This document shows positions 33,000 through 41,388 of a DNA stretch of 64,000 nt, piece by piece; within the stretch, counting starts at the first letter, position 1; every line of letters begins with the position of its first letter. The notes below the pieces were generated by a model that searched no databases, had not been told where the DNA came from, and saw only the letters and a program-made list of their open reading frames with translations. Location of the stretch: assembly GCF_039536325.1 (NCBI RefSeq), contig NZ_BAAAYO010000006.1, positions 310,001-374,000 of the forward strand, read 5' to 3'. The translations under genes were made by a program, and so were the position numbers. The DNA comes from Paenibacillus_AB hodogayensis. Lineage in GTDB: Bacteria > Bacillota > Bacilli > Paenibacillales > NBRC-103111.

Positions 33000-33905
33000 T
33001 TAGTCCATGAAATTCCGAAAACGGCGCTCGACGGCCAGCATGCCGCTCACCCCAAGCAGCATACAACCGACCATCAGAGTGGCGGCCGCCGTCAGCTTCT
33101 GGACATCGAGCGATACGAACATGTTGTTCATATAATGCTGCAGCATGTAAATGCGGTCATGCGGATAATCGCCTGCGATCAGATACGTTTCGCGGAACAC
33201 CTTGAACGAATTAATGATGGACATGAGCACGACAAAAAACATCGTCGGGGTCAAATAAACGAGCGTAATATGCCTCCATTGGCGAAGCTTGCCCGCCCCT
33301 TCGATCTGCGCCGTCTCATAGTAATCCTGCGGAATGTTTTGCAGGCCGGCCAAAAACAGAATCATGTTGTACCCGACATTTTTCCACGTATAGACGACGG
33401 CCAGCACGACGATCGACCAATCGGACTTCATCCAGTCGACCCGCTCCAGGTGAAGCATTTGCATCCATACGTTCAGCGTGCCGTTCCAGTCAAATACGAT
33501 TTGCCATACCATCACGATCGAAGCGACCGGCACGACAAGCGGCAGGACGAAGGCGGTTTGCAGCAGATTGCGCATAAACAACCGTTGGCGGAGCAGATGG
33601 GCCAGCAGCAGCGAGAGAGCAACAATCAGCGGCACGCTGACGCCGGTGAACAGGAAGGTGTTCGCCGCGGCCTTGCGGAAGGAGGCGCTCGCAAGGAGCG
33701 CCCTGTAATTGTCCAGACCGACGAACGAGCCGTCTACCGTACTGTCCTGAAACGAATACAGAACGCCCATCGCTAACGGGATCAAATAAAAGACGGCAAA
33801 CCCGAGCAGGCTCGGCGTCAAAAAAAGCATTGCAGCGGCCCCGTCCTTGCGGAGCAAAACGGACAGCTTGCGCCCAAACCGTCTGATGCTTGTCAACAGC
33901 TTCAT
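33000..33905 (-). CDS. Carbohydrate ABC transporter permease (MalF/LplB-like)
   Basis: 301 residues, six helices, with LTPSLLGFAVFYLIPLAMGVLYSF near the N-terminus and the EAA loop QIEGAGKLRQWRHITLVYLTP. Second gene of the operon, 60 bases after the binding protein. No ATPase is encoded in the operon. Substrate unknown; CUT1 family, so probably an oligosaccharide. Confidence 0.92.
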   Translation of the reverse strand: MKLLTSIRRFGRKLSVLLRKDGAAAMLFLTPSLLGFAVFYLIPLAMGVLYSFQDSTVDGSFVGLDNYRALLASASFRKAAANTFLFTGVSVPLIVALSLLLAHLLRQRLFMRNLLQTAFVLPLVVPVASIVMVWQIVFDWNGTLNVWMQMLHLERVDWMKSDWSIVVLAVVYTWKNVGYNMILFLAGLQNIPQDYYETAQIEGAGKLRQWRHITLVYLTPTMFFVVLMSIINSFKVFRETYLIAGDYPHDRIYMLQHYMNNMFVSLDVQKLTAAATLMVGCMLLGVSGMLAVERRFRNFMD

Positions 33906-33965
33906 CTCCTTCCGAAAGCGAGAATGAACCCCGCATCTCGCTCAAGGTTCATCCCGTATCGCGCA

Positions 33966-35399
33966 TTATTCGTTTAGAACGGTCGTGATCCGGTTCTGAA
34001 TCAGCTTCGCCACCGCTTCCGGCGTTTTTTGCCCGGTGAAATACGCTTTGGAATCTTCCCGCACAATCTCGTCGATCTTGGAAGGCTTGAACTGAACAGG
34101 ATAAATCGCTCCGTTCACGAACTTGTCCAAGTCGTCGATATCGTTCTGCGTGATGTCGAACGACTGCCCCTTCATCGGTCCGATCGGCTGGTCGGACTCG
34201 ACCTTTCCCTTCTGCAGCAGCGCTTGCACTTTGTTCTGGTACGAAGCTTTATTGAGCGGGAAGCCGGCTCCGTCCGCCTTCGCCTGCACTTCGTCGGACA
34301 GCAGGAACTTGAGAAAGTCCCACGCCTCCGCCTTGACGGCCGACTTCTCGTTGAGACCGATCGTCTGGTACGTGCGGAAGAAACTTCCCGGCTTTTGCCC
34401 GTCTGCGTGCGGCATGACGTACAGCTTGGACTTGTAATCCATCTTGTTGGGCATGAACTCGCTCTGCCGGATTTCCCGGATGTAATCGCTGGGCGACACG
34501 ATGGTCGTTTCGCGGAATATGGAAAAACGCGCCTGCTCATTGACCAGCCTGGCGTCATACAGCGACTTCACCTGCTGGAGCAAATCCGAGAAGGCGGCCG
34601 ACTCGAAGTTCGCTCTGCGGTTCGGCTGGTCGATGAACGTGGCGTATTGGGCGTTTACAAAATTTGCGAGCATATATTCGGGCGGCATCCCTCCCAACGC
34701 AAACTTGTGATCCGGATCGGCCTTCTTCGCCAGCTCCTTGGCTACCCCGGCAAATTCGCTCCACGTCCAGCCCGAGTCGTCGAACGGGACCCCGCTGTTC
34801 TCAATCAGCGTCTTGTTGCCCATAAAGCCGTACAGAATAAAGCCAATCGGCATGCCGTAAATGCCTCCGTTCACCTTCATGCCGTCGAGCACATTGCTGA
34901 AATAGTTCTCCTTCCGAAACGATGGATCTTTGTCCATCAGGTCCCCCAGATTGGCCAGCAGCTTTTTGCCGACATAGCTTCCCGACGGAAGCTGGTCCAT
35001 CTCGAGCAAATCCGGCCCTTTGCCGGACAGCATCGCCGTCCCGGTCGTTTTGACGAACTTCTCGAGATTTTCCTCCAGATGCTTGTTGTCCGAATCTACA
35101 TACCGCAGATCGATTGTAATGTTCGGATGCTTGGCCTCATATTTCCGCTTGGCTTCGTTCAAAAACTCGCTGGGGAAAAAGGTGGAGAACACCACGGTCT
35201 TCTTCTCCGTCGTCGACGGCTGCCCGATCGTCTCCTGAACGGTTGGCGGATTGGCGGCATTCCCGGCCTGCGCCGGCGGGACGACGGCTTCCCCTTCTCC
35301 GTTCCCCGCTGCGCTTCTGCCGCCTGTGCCGCCTGCGCTGCATGCGGAGACGGCCACCATCGATACCGCCGTAAGCAACCCGACTAACGTATTTCTCAT
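33966..35399 (-). CDS. Sugar ABC transporter solute-binding lipoprotein
   Basis: 477 residues. Signal peptide MRNTLVGLLTAVSMVAVSAC ends in a lipobox (Cys20), followed by a Gly/Ser/Ala-rich linker. The mature part is a family-1 extracellular solute-binding protein (KKTVVFSTFFPSEFLNEAKR…; PDLLEMDQLPSG; AWDFLKFLLSDEVQAKADG…). It leads the operon with two permeases and the HlyD-like protein. The adjacent two-component system and lipoprotein upstream could control it. ATG 35399 follows GGAGG. Confidence 0.92.
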   Translation of the reverse strand: MRNTLVGLLTAVSMVAVSACSAGGTGGRSAAGNGEGEAVVPPAQAGNAANPPTVQETIGQPSTTEKKTVVFSTFFPSEFLNEAKRKYEAKHPNITIDLRYVDSDNKHLEENLEKFVKTTGTAMLSGKGPDLLEMDQLPSGSYVGKKLLANLGDLMDKDPSFRKENYFSNVLDGMKVNGGIYGMPIGFILYGFMGNKTLIENSGVPFDDSGWTWSEFAGVAKELAKKADPDHKFALGGMPPEYMLANFVNAQYATFIDQPNRRANFESAAFSDLLQQVKSLYDARLVNEQARFSIFRETTIVSPSDYIREIRQSEFMPNKMDYKSKLYVMPHADGQKPGSFFRTYQTIGLNEKSAVKAEAWDFLKFLLSDEVQAKADGAGFPLNKASYQNKVQALLQKGKVESDQPIGPMKGQSFDITQNDIDDLDKFVNGAIYPVQFKPSKIDEIVREDSKAYFTGQKTPEAVAKLIQNRITTVLNE

Positions 35400-35692
35400 G
35401 ATTGCGATCCCTCCTGCTCCGGTTCATCCGTCTTGCTACGAGCAACGCCGCAGCACCGGCGTTCTCGCCGTCTTACGTACAGGAACCAGTATAGGGCCGC
35501 GATATATGATAAGTTTGATGGACTTGTATGGAAGTTGTAAAAGTTGAACGCCCCCGCTCCGGAACGGCAAACAGGCCAACCGGCACTCGCCTGGTTGACC
35601 TCATCAATATAATAAAGCTGCTCCCCGATCGGTCGGAACGACCGGAGAACAGCTCCTGCGCGGCCAAAAGGCCAAAGCTTTCAAAATCGCGT
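35400..35692. other. Leader region of the second ABC operon
   Basis: About 290 bases with no gene. It holds the terminator of the lipoprotein gene and a possible weak promoter for the binding-protein gene (TATACT at 35488-35493 on the minus strand, without a good -35). Confidence 0.5.
35611..35653 (-). terminator. Terminator after the lipoprotein gene
   Basis: CGGTCG-GAA-CGACCG core stem with partial flanking pairing, followed on the minus strand by CAGCTTTATTATATT. Lies 40 bases past the stop at 35693. Confidence 0.6.
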
Positions 35693-36433
35693 CTACAGCC
35701 TGGAATAGTAGCCGAGCAGCGCCATTACATCTTTGCTGAAACCGACTACCTCGTTCCTCCGGTTGCTGACCGTGACGCCGTACCTCAGCGATTGGCCGGT
35801 TATGTCCGTATAATACAACTCCGCGTCGACTCCCCAGCGGGTCATCGACGGATTGAACGCCAGCTCGGCGAACGGGTAGATTCCCTTCTCTTCGAGGAAG
35901 CGGTCGGCGAGCGTAAACACCTTCTCCCGGCCTATGACAGCGGGCTCGCTCTGCCTCGAAGCCCCCGTTCTGGACAGCTTCAGAACATCGCCGTCCCTGG
36001 CGTTCAGCACCACCTCGAACACTTCTTTCGGCGCTTTGAGCTGAGTCAGGATGATCGTATAGAGACCGCCGGGAATACGGTCCAGCATCGGCTTATAGTC
36101 GAAGCGGAGCTCGGCGCTCTCGCCCTGCGGACGCGCCCTCGCCTGATTCGTCTCGACCAGCAAATCCTTGATTTTGTTCTGATCGACGGCCCTCAGCTCG
36201 AATTGCAGCCCGTCCATCGTCAAGTGCTGATCGTAAAACTTGTTGATCGCGCTCAAGCTGAGCGTCTTGACGGCGTCTTGCGACAAAATCCCCTCGTAAG
36301 CTTCCTCCGGCTGACGCTCGCCGGCGATTTTTTTGACCATGACCGTATTTTTGGGAACGCCGGCCAGCCAGCCTTCGCACCCGGAAGCAAAGAGCAGCGA
36401 AGCGCCCAGCAGACCATACAACCATCTGTTCAT
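35693..36433 (-). CDS. Lipoprotein of unknown function linked to a two-component system
   Basis: 246 residues. N-terminal signal MNRWLYGLLGASLLFASGCE with lipobox (Cys19). The mature protein is mixed alpha/beta without a family that I recognise; visible stretches include VNARDGDVLKLSRTG-like and AELYYTDITGQSLRYGVTV. Its start overlaps the histidine kinase stop by four bases (ATGA), so kinase and lipoprotein are co-translated. A role as extracellular partner or ligand sensor for the kinase is plausible, but inferred only from position. Confidence 0.75.
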   Translation of the reverse strand: MNRWLYGLLGASLLFASGCEGWLAGVPKNTVMVKKIAGERQPEEAYEGILSQDAVKTLSLSAINKFYDQHLTMDGLQFELRAVDQNKIKDLLVETNQARARPQGESAELRFDYKPMLDRIPGGLYTIILTQLKAPKEVFEVVLNARDGDVLKLSRTGASRQSEPAVIGREKVFTLADRFLEEKGIYPFAELAFNPSMTRWGVDAELYYTDITGQSLRYGVTVSNRRNEVVGFSKDVMALLGYYSRL

Positions 36434-37869
36434 CGATGATGTCCTCCTTCGGAATGGTCCGGAGCAAAGACGACTTCCACCGTCGTCCCCCGATGCTCCT
36501 CACTGGCAACCCGTATGTCCGCTTGATGCGCGCTTGCGATGCTTTGACAGATGGCGAGCCCGAGACCGGCTCCGTTGCGGCTTCTCGTCCGGGCTTTGTC
36601 GGCCATGTAGAACGGCTCGAAGATGTTGTCGCGGTGCTCCTCGGCAATGCCGCTGCCCTTGTCGGTCACCTGCAGCACGCACCGGCCCTCGTGCCAGCGG
36701 ACGCGGATCGTTACGGTCTGCCCTTCGGCGGAAGCCTTCACCGCATTGTCCACCAGATTGAATACCAACACTTGGATCAAATCTTTGTCCGCGACCAGGC
36801 TGCCCGCTTCGCAATCGGCGACAATGTCCACCCGCTTCTGCGCGGCCGCCATATCCAGTGCAGGCTTAATCTCGGCCACGATCTCGGCCAGCTCATGCGT
36901 TTCAATGCGGAGCCGTTCCTCCTGCAGCAAAATCAAGTCCATCAGCTTGAATGAAAGCGACTCCAGCCGCTTCGCTTCCGCATGGATCACGTTCAGTCCG
37001 TCCACAAACAGTTCTTCGTTGTATTTGGTCGTCCGCAAAAAGTTGGCGTATCCGATAATGGACGTAAGCGGCGTTTTCAGTTCATGGGTGAAATGCTGGA
37101 TAAACCGCTGCTTCTGCTCGTTGTTCCGCTCCAGATCGGTAATCTTGTCCTCGACGACCGACGCCATATCGTTAAAATTGCGCGCCAGCACGCCAATCTC
37201 GTCCTTCGATCTCAGACGCACCCGCTCGGAGAAGCCGCCCCCGGCAATAACCCGGGCCGTCCGGTTCAGCCGATCAATTGATCTCGTGAGTCCCCGGCTG
37301 ACGAAGAGCATGATCACCATGTACACGACACAGGCGGCCGCATCGACTTTAAGAAAAAAACGGTACTGATCCATACGGTCCTGATACACGTGCGTGACAT
37401 CGACCATATAGGTGAAAACGTAGCTTTTGCGGTTGATATCCGTAATGTTCGAGGTGAACAGTACCGTACGAGGGCCGATATCCGACAGCATGTATTTGAT
37501 CTCATCCGCTTCCAGCTTGTACAGCTCTCCGAGCGTGTCCGGCATCGGAAAGTCCGTATTGTTGAAGATTGCCCGCTCCGGTCCGTCGCGAATGTCGAGA
37601 TAGACGCGCTGGTCGGTGTTTTTTTGCACGAATTCGTTGGCGATTCTCGTAAGCACCGTCTTCTCGTAATCGAGCGAATCGTAAATGCGTAAAATCGGCA
37701 CGATCGCATCGACGCTGGCATGGATGCTCCTGTTCTGGCTTAACGCGCCGTTAATCTCCTGCCAGAGCATCTTGTTGTGGCTCCGTTCGATGACCATGAC
37801 GGAGGCGGCATTGAAAATAACGACGAACACCACAATCGAGAAGAGATAAATTTTATGCCAAAACTTCAT
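36430..37869 (-). CDS. HAMP-containing sensor histidine kinase
   Basis: 479 residues: N-terminal membrane helix (about 8-28), extracellular sensing domain to about 165, second helix (170-192), HAMP (193-245), HisKA with the phospho-acceptor in QHFTHELKTPLTSIIGY (about 265), and a HATPase with N box FNLVDNAVKA, G1 DKGSGIAEEH and G2 GAGLGLAICQSI. It phosphorylates the OmpR-type regulator immediately upstream. The ATG at 37869 follows the regulator's stop codon without a gap. Confidence 0.95.
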   Translation of the reverse strand: MKFWHKIYLFSIVVFVVIFNAASVMVIERSHNKMLWQEINGALSQNRSIHASVDAIVPILRIYDSLDYEKTVLTRIANEFVQKNTDQRVYLDIRDGPERAIFNNTDFPMPDTLGELYKLEADEIKYMLSDIGPRTVLFTSNITDINRKSYVFTYMVDVTHVYQDRMDQYRFFLKVDAAACVVYMVIMLFVSRGLTRSIDRLNRTARVIAGGGFSERVRLRSKDEIGVLARNFNDMASVVEDKITDLERNNEQKQRFIQHFTHELKTPLTSIIGYANFLRTTKYNEELFVDGLNVIHAEAKRLESLSFKLMDLILLQEERLRIETHELAEIVAEIKPALDMAAAQKRVDIVADCEAGSLVADKDLIQVLVFNLVDNAVKASAEGQTVTIRVRWHEGRCVLQVTDKGSGIAEEHRDNIFEPFYMADKARTRSRNGAGLGLAICQSIASAHQADIRVASEEHRGTTVEVVFAPDHSEGGHHR

Positions 37870-38529
37870 TTATCCGTCCTCCAGCCGGTAGCCCACCTTG
37901 TAAATCGTTTTGATCTGCTCCTGCAAATCCAGCTTTTTGCGCAGCGACTTGATATGCATATCGACGGTGCGCGTCTCGCCGTAATAGTCGCCGCCCCACA
38001 CTTTGTCGATAAACTGTTCCCGCGAGAGGGCGATATTTTTATGTTTCAGCAGCATGACCAGCAGCTCGTATTCCTTCGGGGTCAGCTCGACCGCCTTCCC
38101 GTGCGCGGTGACCTCCCGCTTGTCCAGATCGACCCGGATCGCCTGCAATTCGATCACGCGCTCGTCCTTGCCGTACCGGCGCAATACCGTCTCGATCCGG
38201 GCGAGCAGCTCGATCGCTTCGAAAGGCTTGACGATATAATCGTCGGCGCCGAGCTTCAGCCCGTTCACTTTGTCGTAGACCGAGTTTTTGGCCGTCAGAA
38301 AAATGACCGGGATGCGGAGAGGCCTAATTTTCTCCATCAACGCGAAGCCGTCCAGACGAGGAATCATAACATCGAGCAGCACGAGGTCGAACTTGTCCCG
38401 CTTCAGCATGTCCAGCGCGGCCAAGCCGTCGTATGCTACGGCTGTCTCATACTGCACGAGCTTGAGATTCATCTTGATAATATTGGAAATATGAATGTCG
38501 TCTTCCACGATCAGTATCGTTTTGGGCAT
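37870..38529 (-). CDS. OmpR/PhoB family response regulator
   Basis: 219 residues. Receiver domain with acidic pocket VEDD (9-12), phospho-accepting Asp in LVLLDVMIPRLDG (about 54) and Lys in YIVKPFEAIE (about 104). The C-terminal winged helix has ELTPKEYELLVMLLKHKN and RTVDMHIKSLRKKL. ATG 38529 is chosen over an upstream in-frame start; GGAG lies 13 bases ahead. First gene of a three-gene unit with kinase and lipoprotein; the nearby ABC operon at 30.9-35.4 kb is a plausible target. Confidence 0.93.
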   Translation of the reverse strand: MPKTILIVEDDIHISNIIKMNLKLVQYETAVAYDGLAALDMLKRDKFDLVLLDVMIPRLDGFALMEKIRPLRIPVIFLTAKNSVYDKVNGLKLGADDYIVKPFEAIELLARIETVLRRYGKDERVIELQAIRVDLDKREVTAHGKAVELTPKEYELLVMLLKHKNIALSREQFIDKVWGGDYYGETRTVDMHIKSLRKKLDLQEQIKTIYKVGYRLEDG

Positions 38530-38913
38530 GTTCCAGGCAGCTCTCCTTATTACGCATAATCCGGCGGTCGACAACCAGGACTTATTCGCATGTTACAATA
38601 AAAAGCGCCGTCTGTACAAGGCGCCGCCTGTTTCCATCCCTCCGCTCCATACGGCGAGCAGGGTGCTTGACCGCGAAGCTTCCGGACGTATCGCGATCGC
38701 GCTGTCCGGCCGGGGCTGCGGGTTTCGGGCGCTTACATCGCCGACAGGCTCGCGCCTGCTTTACATCCAATTTGGACCCTGATATACCATCCATGTTCAA
38801 GGAATCGATAAACATTTGTCAACACCGCGATGCAAACGATGTCTTCCTTTTGGACAATCAGTGGTATGATAGAAACCTCAGTATTTTTTATCGACAACCG
38901 GGGGAATGAAGTC
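38530..38913. other. Intergenic region before the MocR regulator
   Basis: No intact gene. At 38601-38624 a GCGCC/GGCGC hairpin is followed by T5 on the minus strand, a terminator-like element with no known gene ahead of it. TGGTATGAT at 38862-38870 is a likely extended -10 for the downstream regulator. A plus-strand stretch at about 38660-38782 has coding-like base use but no start or family. Confidence 0.45.
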
Positions 38914-40377
38914 ATGTGGAAGCCCGATCGCCAAAGCAAACAACCGCTATATGAACAAATTGCCGACCATCTGGAGCGGCGTATTTCATACGGCGAATTT
39001 CCGCCGGGCAGCCTGCTTCCGTCGGAGCGAAAGCTGGCCGAGCAATTGGGAGTAAACCGGAGCACCGTCATCCTGGCGTTCGCCGAGCTCCGCTCGATGG
39101 GAATCGTGGAGAGCCGAACCGGCAGCGGCACCCGTGTAAGCATGACCAAATGGGGAGCTACGCCGAAACATACGCCAAACTGGAGCCGATACGCCGAAGG
39201 CGGCAGCTTCTTGCCCAACGTGCCGTTCATGCGCAAAATCCGGGAAGCGCTGGCGCAAAATCCGGGGCTGGTCGACTTCGCCAGCGGGGAGCTCTCCGCC
39301 GACTTGGCCCCGATCGAGGAAATTACGGCGTTAATGAGCCGGCATCGGTACACGTCCTATCTCGGCTACGACAACCCGCAAGGCTATAGTCCGCTCCGCC
39401 AAGCGTTGGTCGCGTATTTGCAGCAATACCGCGGCATTCAGGCGACGGAATCGTCTATTCTGATTACATCCGGCTCCCAGCAATCGCTGTATTTGGTAAC
39501 GCAATGCTTATTGTCGCCGGGGGATGCGGTTGCCATAGAAGATCCGTCTTATTGCTACTCGCTGCCTATGTTCCAATCGGCTGGACTCCGCTTGTTCCGA
39601 CTTCCCGTGGACCGGCATGGCGCCCGTCCCGAAGATATTCGCTCGCTGTACAAAAAGCACCGTATCAAGATGGTGTTCATGAACCCGAATTTCCAGAACC
39701 CGACGGGAACGGTACTCGATATGGAGCGGCGCCGGCAGCTGCTTGACGTGGCCAGCGAGCTGGGGCTGCCGATCGTGGAGGACGACCCGTTCAGTCTGAC
39801 CGCTTACGACGGAGCGCCTCCTTCTCCACTCAAGGCGATGGACGCGGTCGGATCTGTCCTATATATCGGGTCCTTGTCCAAAATCGCCGCCTCCGGCCTG
39901 CGGATCGGCTGGATGGTCGCCCCGCATTCCATCGTGGAAAGGCTTGCCGATGCCCGGCAGCAGATGGATTTCGGCCTAAGCGTCATCCCGCAGCAGGTAG
40001 CCGCGCAATTTCTGAAATCGCCCGATTTTCAGCCTCACCTCGACCGGCTGCGGATGCAATTGCAGTTCAAACGGGACTTGGTGATCGAAGCGCTGCGCAA
40101 GGAGCTCCCCGGCCTGGTGCGCTTTACGATCCCGCAAGGGGGCTTGCATTTGTGGTGCAAGCTGGAGCCCGAAGTCCACGACGGCAAGCTGCTGGAAGGC
40201 GCGATCCGCCGAGGCGTCGTGTTCGTGCCCGGCAGCGTATATGGCTCGGACTCCGGCTTCGTCCGGTTTACATTCGCCAGAGCGCCGGCCGACCGGATCG
40301 GGGAAGGGATTGCGAAGTTTGCGGAAGCACTGCGGGAGCTTACCGGAGAATCGTCCGTCCGCAACAGCACCGAATAA
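38914..40377 (+). CDS. MocR-type PLP-dependent GntR regulator
   Basis: 487 residues: GntR winged helix (PLYEQIADHLERRISYGEFPPGSLLPSERKLAEQLGVNRSTV, 11-53) fused to an aminotransferase-I fold. The cofactor site is intact: ITSGSQQSLYLVTQ, NPNFQNPTGT, EDDPFSLTAYD, and the PLP lysine in YIGSLSKIAASGLRIGW. Such proteins regulate amine, vitamin B6 or amino-acid genes. ATG 38914 follows GGGGGA by eight bases; an in-frame ATG at 38830 has no ribosome site. It converges on the qox operon; its target is not apparent. Confidence 0.9.
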   Translation: MWKPDRQSKQPLYEQIADHLERRISYGEFPPGSLLPSERKLAEQLGVNRSTVILAFAELRSMGIVESRTGSGTRVSMTKWGATPKHTPNWSRYAEGGSFLPNVPFMRKIREALAQNPGLVDFASGELSADLAPIEEITALMSRHRYTSYLGYDNPQGYSPLRQALVAYLQQYRGIQATESSILITSGSQQSLYLVTQCLLSPGDAVAIEDPSYCYSLPMFQSAGLRLFRLPVDRHGARPEDIRSLYKKHRIKMVFMNPNFQNPTGTVLDMERRRQLLDVASELGLPIVEDDPFSLTAYDGAPPSPLKAMDAVGSVLYIGSLSKIAASGLRIGWMVAPHSIVERLADARQQMDFGLSVIPQQVAAQFLKSPDFQPHLDRLRMQLQFKRDLVIEALRKELPGLVRFTIPQGGLHLWCKLEPEVHDGKLLEGAIRRGVVFVPGSVYGSDSGFVRFTFARAPADRIGEGIAKFAEALRELTGESSVRNSTE

Positions 40378-40417
40378 AAAGAACAACCGCGGAGTGCCTA
40401 TGCCTCCGCGGTTGTTG
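40378..40417. terminator. Bidirectional terminator between MocR gene and qoxD
   Basis: AACAACCGCGGAG pairs with CTCCGCGGTTGTT around a short loop (40382-40417). On the minus strand CTTTTTATTC follows, ending the qox operon; it may also stop the convergent MocR transcript. Confidence 0.85.
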
Positions 40418-40422
40418 CTGTT

Positions 40423-40749
40423 TCAGGTCGCCACCTGGTTATACATCATGATCCACATCGATCCGGCCACAATGACGAGTAGGATGACCAGGCCGAGCAG
40501 CAGCGCGGCCAAATTGTAGCGCGGCCGCTTTTCCTCGCGCAAATGCATGAAAAATACCAGCTGAACGAATAGCTGCAGAACGGCGGCGGCCATCAGCGCA
40601 AGCGCGTTCGCCGTTCCTTCCAGCCAGCCGCCCAGCACGATCGCGACCGAGATGCCCGTCAAGACGAGCGAGTAAACAAAGCCGATCGTGTACGACCGGA
40701 ACGAGCCGTGCGCTTCCTCGGACGAATGGGACGAATCCGAATATGCCAT
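40423..40749 (-). CDS. qoxD: Cytochrome aa3/bo3-type quinol oxidase subunit IV
   Basis: 108 residues with three membrane helices (about 20-40, 47-67, 78-100) and the block FVQLVFFMHLREEKRPRYN typical of CyoD/QoxD. This small subunit supports assembly of the quinol oxidase. ATG 40749 is two bases after the qoxC stop; the longer frame is rejected. Last gene of qoxABCD. Confidence 0.92.
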   Translation of the reverse strand: MAYSDSSHSSEEAHGSFRSYTIGFVYSLVLTGISVAIVLGGWLEGTANALALMAAAVLQLFVQLVFFMHLREEKRPRYNLAALLLGLVILLVIVAGSMWIMMYNQVAT

Positions 40750-40751
40750 CC

Positions 40752-41387
40752 CTAGCTCACCCCCATCAAATAAACAACCGTTAAGACGAATATCCACACC
40801 ACGTCCAGGAAATGCCAAAACAGGCTGATGACGTTCACTTTTCTTCTCCTTGCGGGCGTCAATCCTTTACGGGCCAATTGAACGATCAACCCGATCATCC
40901 AGACAAGGCCGACGGCTACGTGCAAGCCGTGGGTGCCGACCAGCGTATAAAACGCCGATAAAAACGCGCTTGTTCCGATGGTCGCCCCTTCGTGCACGAG
41001 ATGAACGAACTCGTTGATCTCCAGACCGAGGAAGCCCGCGCCCAGAAGAGCAGTCGCTCCGAGCCAGCCGATCAGCGCACGCGTGTTGCCTTTGTGCATG
41101 GCCAGCACGGCCAGTCCGCACGTATAGCTGCTCGTCAACAGGATGACGGTGCTGGCGATAATACCGTTCAGCTCGAACAGCTCCGCCGGTCCCGGACCTC
41201 CATTCGTATTGCCCTTCAGCACGATATAGGCCGCAAAAAAAGTGCCGAATAAGATGACGTCAGTCATCAGATAGATCCAAAAACCGAACGTGCGCATCCC
41301 TTCCAGATCGGGATGCTCGTGGTGTTCCGTCTGCGGGCCGGTCGGGTGCGCCGGTTCCCCTATGCGGGCGATGCGAGCTTGAGCCAT
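40752..41387 (-). CDS. qoxC: Quinol oxidase subunit III
   Basis: 211 residues, five helices, CyoC/QoxC type: GFWIYLMTDVILFGTFFAAY, a central ALLGAGFLGLEINEFVHL and FYTLVGTHGLHVAVGLVW with the conserved His-Gly-Leu-His. The C-terminus SLFWHFLDVVWIFVLTVVYLMG matches the family. One base separates it from the qoxB stop. Part of the membrane terminal oxidase complex. Confidence 0.95.
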   Translation of the reverse strand: MAQARIARIGEPAHPTGPQTEHHEHPDLEGMRTFGFWIYLMTDVILFGTFFAAYIVLKGNTNGGPGPAELFELNGIIASTVILLTSSYTCGLAVLAMHKGNTRALIGWLGATALLGAGFLGLEINEFVHLVHEGATIGTSAFLSAFYTLVGTHGLHVAVGLVWMIGLIVQLARKGLTPARRRKVNVISLFWHFLDVVWIFVLTVVYLMGVS

Positions 41388-41388
41388 G

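Noticed and set aside
34029..35387. 452-codon plus-strand frame opposite a solute-binding protein
   Set aside because: Antisense of a gene with signal peptide, lipobox and family homology.
38660..38782. Gene on the plus strand upstream of the MocR regulator
   Set aside because: No start codon with ribosome site and no recognisable family; mentioned only as a weak coding-like patch.
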